The position numbers and the translations under genes are program-made. This document shows positions 6,449-6,843 of a DNA stretch of 6,843 nucleotides, one piece after another. The notes under the pieces were generated by a model. That model did not search any database, had not been told where the DNA came from, and saw only the letters and a list, made by a program, of their open reading frames with translations. The first letter of the stretch is position 1. Each line of letters begins with the position of its first letter. Source of the stretch: an uncultured Granulicatella sp. (lineage in GTDB: Bacteria > Bacillota > Bacilli > Lactobacillales > Aerococcaceae); NCBI GenBank assembly GCA_938017885.1, contig CALIJD010000308.1, forward strand, positions 1 to 6,843, in the 5' to 3' direction.

Positions 6449-6595
6449 TCACTCCTTTTTTGATTTTTGATAATAAAAAACTGCCTCTGGGCACACGCCA
6501 AAGACAAGCATTCTGCTAAGAATTACTAGAATAAGTTTATCAAGCTTTGACCTGGTTTTCAAATGAAACCCATTGTTTTTTAACTGAATTTTCAT
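6449..6595 (-). CDS. Possible attenuator leader peptide, 48 residues
   Basis: A minus-strand reading frame runs from ATG at 6595 to TGA at 6451-6449, just 4 bases before the exporter ATG. The product starts MKIQLKNNGF, ends FYYQKSKKE, and contains VFGVCPEAVF, encoded by the hairpin and T-run of the putative attenuator. A second in-frame ATG at 6511 would give a 20-residue version. The stop codon overlaps the exporter ribosome binding site, which suggests coupling. This layout resembles bmrB, the leader peptide gene before bmrCD in Bacillus subtilis. Against it, neither ATG has a clear ribosome binding site, and a good promoter-like sequence lies inside the frame (6562-6534). If that promoter is the real one, only the 20-residue version could be made. 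It may be a chance frame. Confidence 0.35.
   Translation of the reverse strand: MKIQLKNNGFHLKTRSKLDKLILVILSRMLVFGVCPEAVFYYQKSKKE
6452..6457 (-). promoter_or_regulatory. Ribosome binding site of the first exporter gene
   Basis: AAGGAG on the minus strand is 7 nt before ATG 6444, which fixes that start over the upstream in-frame TTG at 6507. The site is also read by the last codons of the possible leader ORF. Confidence 0.85.
6475..6507 (-). terminator. Terminator-like attenuator hairpin in the exporter leader
   Basis: On the minus strand TTGTCTTTGG (6507-6498) pairs with CCAGAGGCAG (6490-6481), giving 10 bp including three G-U pairs, around a 7-base loop. Six T (6480-6475) follow at once. 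This is the form of an intrinsic terminator, but it lies 31 bases before the exporter start instead of after a gene, so it fits an attenuator. A competing pairing is possible: GTCAAAG (6551-6545) with CTTTGGC (6503-6497), 7 bp, which would destroy the terminator if transcription starts upstream of it. Confidence 0.6.
6534..6562 (-). promoter_or_regulatory. Candidate promoter of the ABC exporter operon
   Basis: On the minus strand TTGAAA (6562-6557), a 17-base spacer and TAAACT (6539-6534) preceded by TG plus one base (extended -10) form a fair promoter. Transcription would start near 6527, putting the attenuator hairpin about 20 bases into the transcript. The -35 lies within an imperfect dyad (GGTTT 6554-6558 and AAACC 6566-6570), a possible operator. 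Weaker alternatives upstream are TTTCCA (6626-6621) with TAAAAT (6604-6599), and TATCAT at 6669-6664. Confidence 0.5.
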
Positions 6596-6619
6596 TTTAT
6601 TTTAAGGGAATTCTTTCTT

Positions 6620-6645
6620 TTGGAAAGCAAAAATAGAATTTCCAA
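6620..6645. repeat. Inverted repeat between the exporter and thrC promoters
   Basis: TTGGAAA (6620-6626) and TTTCCAA (6639-6645) are perfect 7-bp inverted repeats separated by 12 bases. They lie in the middle of the 300-bp divergent region, whose remaining sequence holds only the promoters, hairpin and leader frame listed here. The dyad could be a regulator site, or a weak hairpin. Its regulator is unknown. Confidence 0.35.
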
Positions 6646-6679
6646 GCTAATATTTTTCCATAGATGATAGCTCAGTGTT

Positions 6680-6709
6680 TTGTGTTTGTAGCGCGATTTA
6701 TGGTACAAT
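6680..6709 (+). promoter_or_regulatory. Extended -10 promoter of thrC
   Basis: TACAAT at 6704-6709 is preceded by TG plus one base (6701-6703), an extended -10 element. The -35 is weak (TTGTGT at 6680-6685, 18-base spacer). Transcription would start near 6716, leaving about 29 bases before the thrC start, too short for a T-box or riboswitch. Confidence 0.7.
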
Positions 6710-6744
6710 GAGCCAAACGAAATTTTAGAAAGCGAGGGACTCAA

Positions 6745-6843
6745 GTGTCCACAATTCAATACATTAGTACACGAGACACAAACAATCGTGTGACCGCTTC
6801 ACAAGCCATCCTAAAAGGAATCGCAGAAGACGGTGGATTATAC
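6745..6843 (+). CDS. thrC: Threonine synthase, N-terminal 33 residues only
   Basis: The frame opens with GTG at 6745, 6 nt after GAGGG (6734-6738), and stays open to the window edge. The visible residues include YISTRDTNN and AILKGIAEDGGLY, the conserved N-terminal pattern of threonine synthase (Y-STR ... A---G-AEDGGLY). This PLP-dependent enzyme converts O-phosphohomoserine to threonine and phosphate. The catalytic lysine and the rest of the protein lie outside the window, so integrity cannot be judged. It is divergent from the exporter operon. Its own promoter is close by, and no amino-acid-sensing leader is seen. Confidence 0.88.
   Translation, partial: MSTIQYISTRDTNNRVTASQAILKGIAEDGGLY

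Noticed and set aside
6445..6507. TTG at 6507 as the start of the first exporter gene (599 residues)
   Set aside because: It has no ribosome binding site, and the extra 21 residues are encoded by the hairpin and U-tract. ATG 6444 has AAGGAG at ideal spacing.
6445..6744. T-box or other amino-acid-sensing leader for thrC
   Set aside because: No T-box consensus, specifier stem or plus-strand terminator with antiterminator is visible. The likely start point leaves only about 29 leader bases.

Overview
The window looks like chromosomal DNA of a low-GC Gram-positive bacterium, most likely of the order Lactobacillales. The reasons are AT-rich intergenic DNA, strong AAGGAG-type ribosome binding sites, extended -10 promoters, an LPXTG-type sorting motif, a heterodimeric drug-exporter pair typical of lactic-acid bacteria, and a lactic-type methionine aminopeptidase. 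I cannot name the genus from this sequence; a Carnobacteriaceae- or Streptococcaceae-like relative is only a guess.

Layout, left to right. Five complete genes lie on the minus strand, so they read right to left, and one truncated gene at the right edge lies on the plus strand. (1) 36-1043 galE (UDP-glucose 4-epimerase) and 1059-1832 map (type I methionine aminopeptidase) form a two-gene unit, map first, with a 15-bp gap. The unit has an extended -10 promoter near 1863-1871 and probably ends in a terminator cut in half by the window edge. (2) 2027-2734 is a single-gene unit with its own promoter and terminator. It encodes a 235-residue secreted or membrane protein with a sortase-like LPNTG motif in the middle instead of at the end, then a second export-like segment and a Thr/Glu-rich tail. 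(3) 2910-4715 and 4708-6444 encode the two halves of a heterodimeric ABC exporter. The genes overlap by 8 bp and end at a strong terminator at 2853-2887. (4) A 300-bp divergent region (6445-6744) separates the exporter operon from the start of thrC (threonine synthase, 6745 onward, cut by the window edge).

The ABC pair shows the asymmetric ATP sites typical of this class: every degenerate residue (Asp for Glu, Gln for His, LSQGQ) falls in one composite site. Upstream of its first gene is an intrinsic-terminator-like hairpin with a U6 tract. It lies inside a possible 48-codon leader ORF whose stop codon overlaps the exporter's ribosome binding site. This resembles the known attenuated leaders of bmrCD (Bacillus subtilis) and patA (Streptococcus pneumoniae), and suggests that exporter expression is induced by ribosome-targeting stress.

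The two most interesting items are the attenuator and leader ORF at 6449-6595 and the mid-protein sorting signal of the 2027-2734 gene. No RNA genes, insertion sequences, CRISPR arrays, attachment sites or origins are visible.
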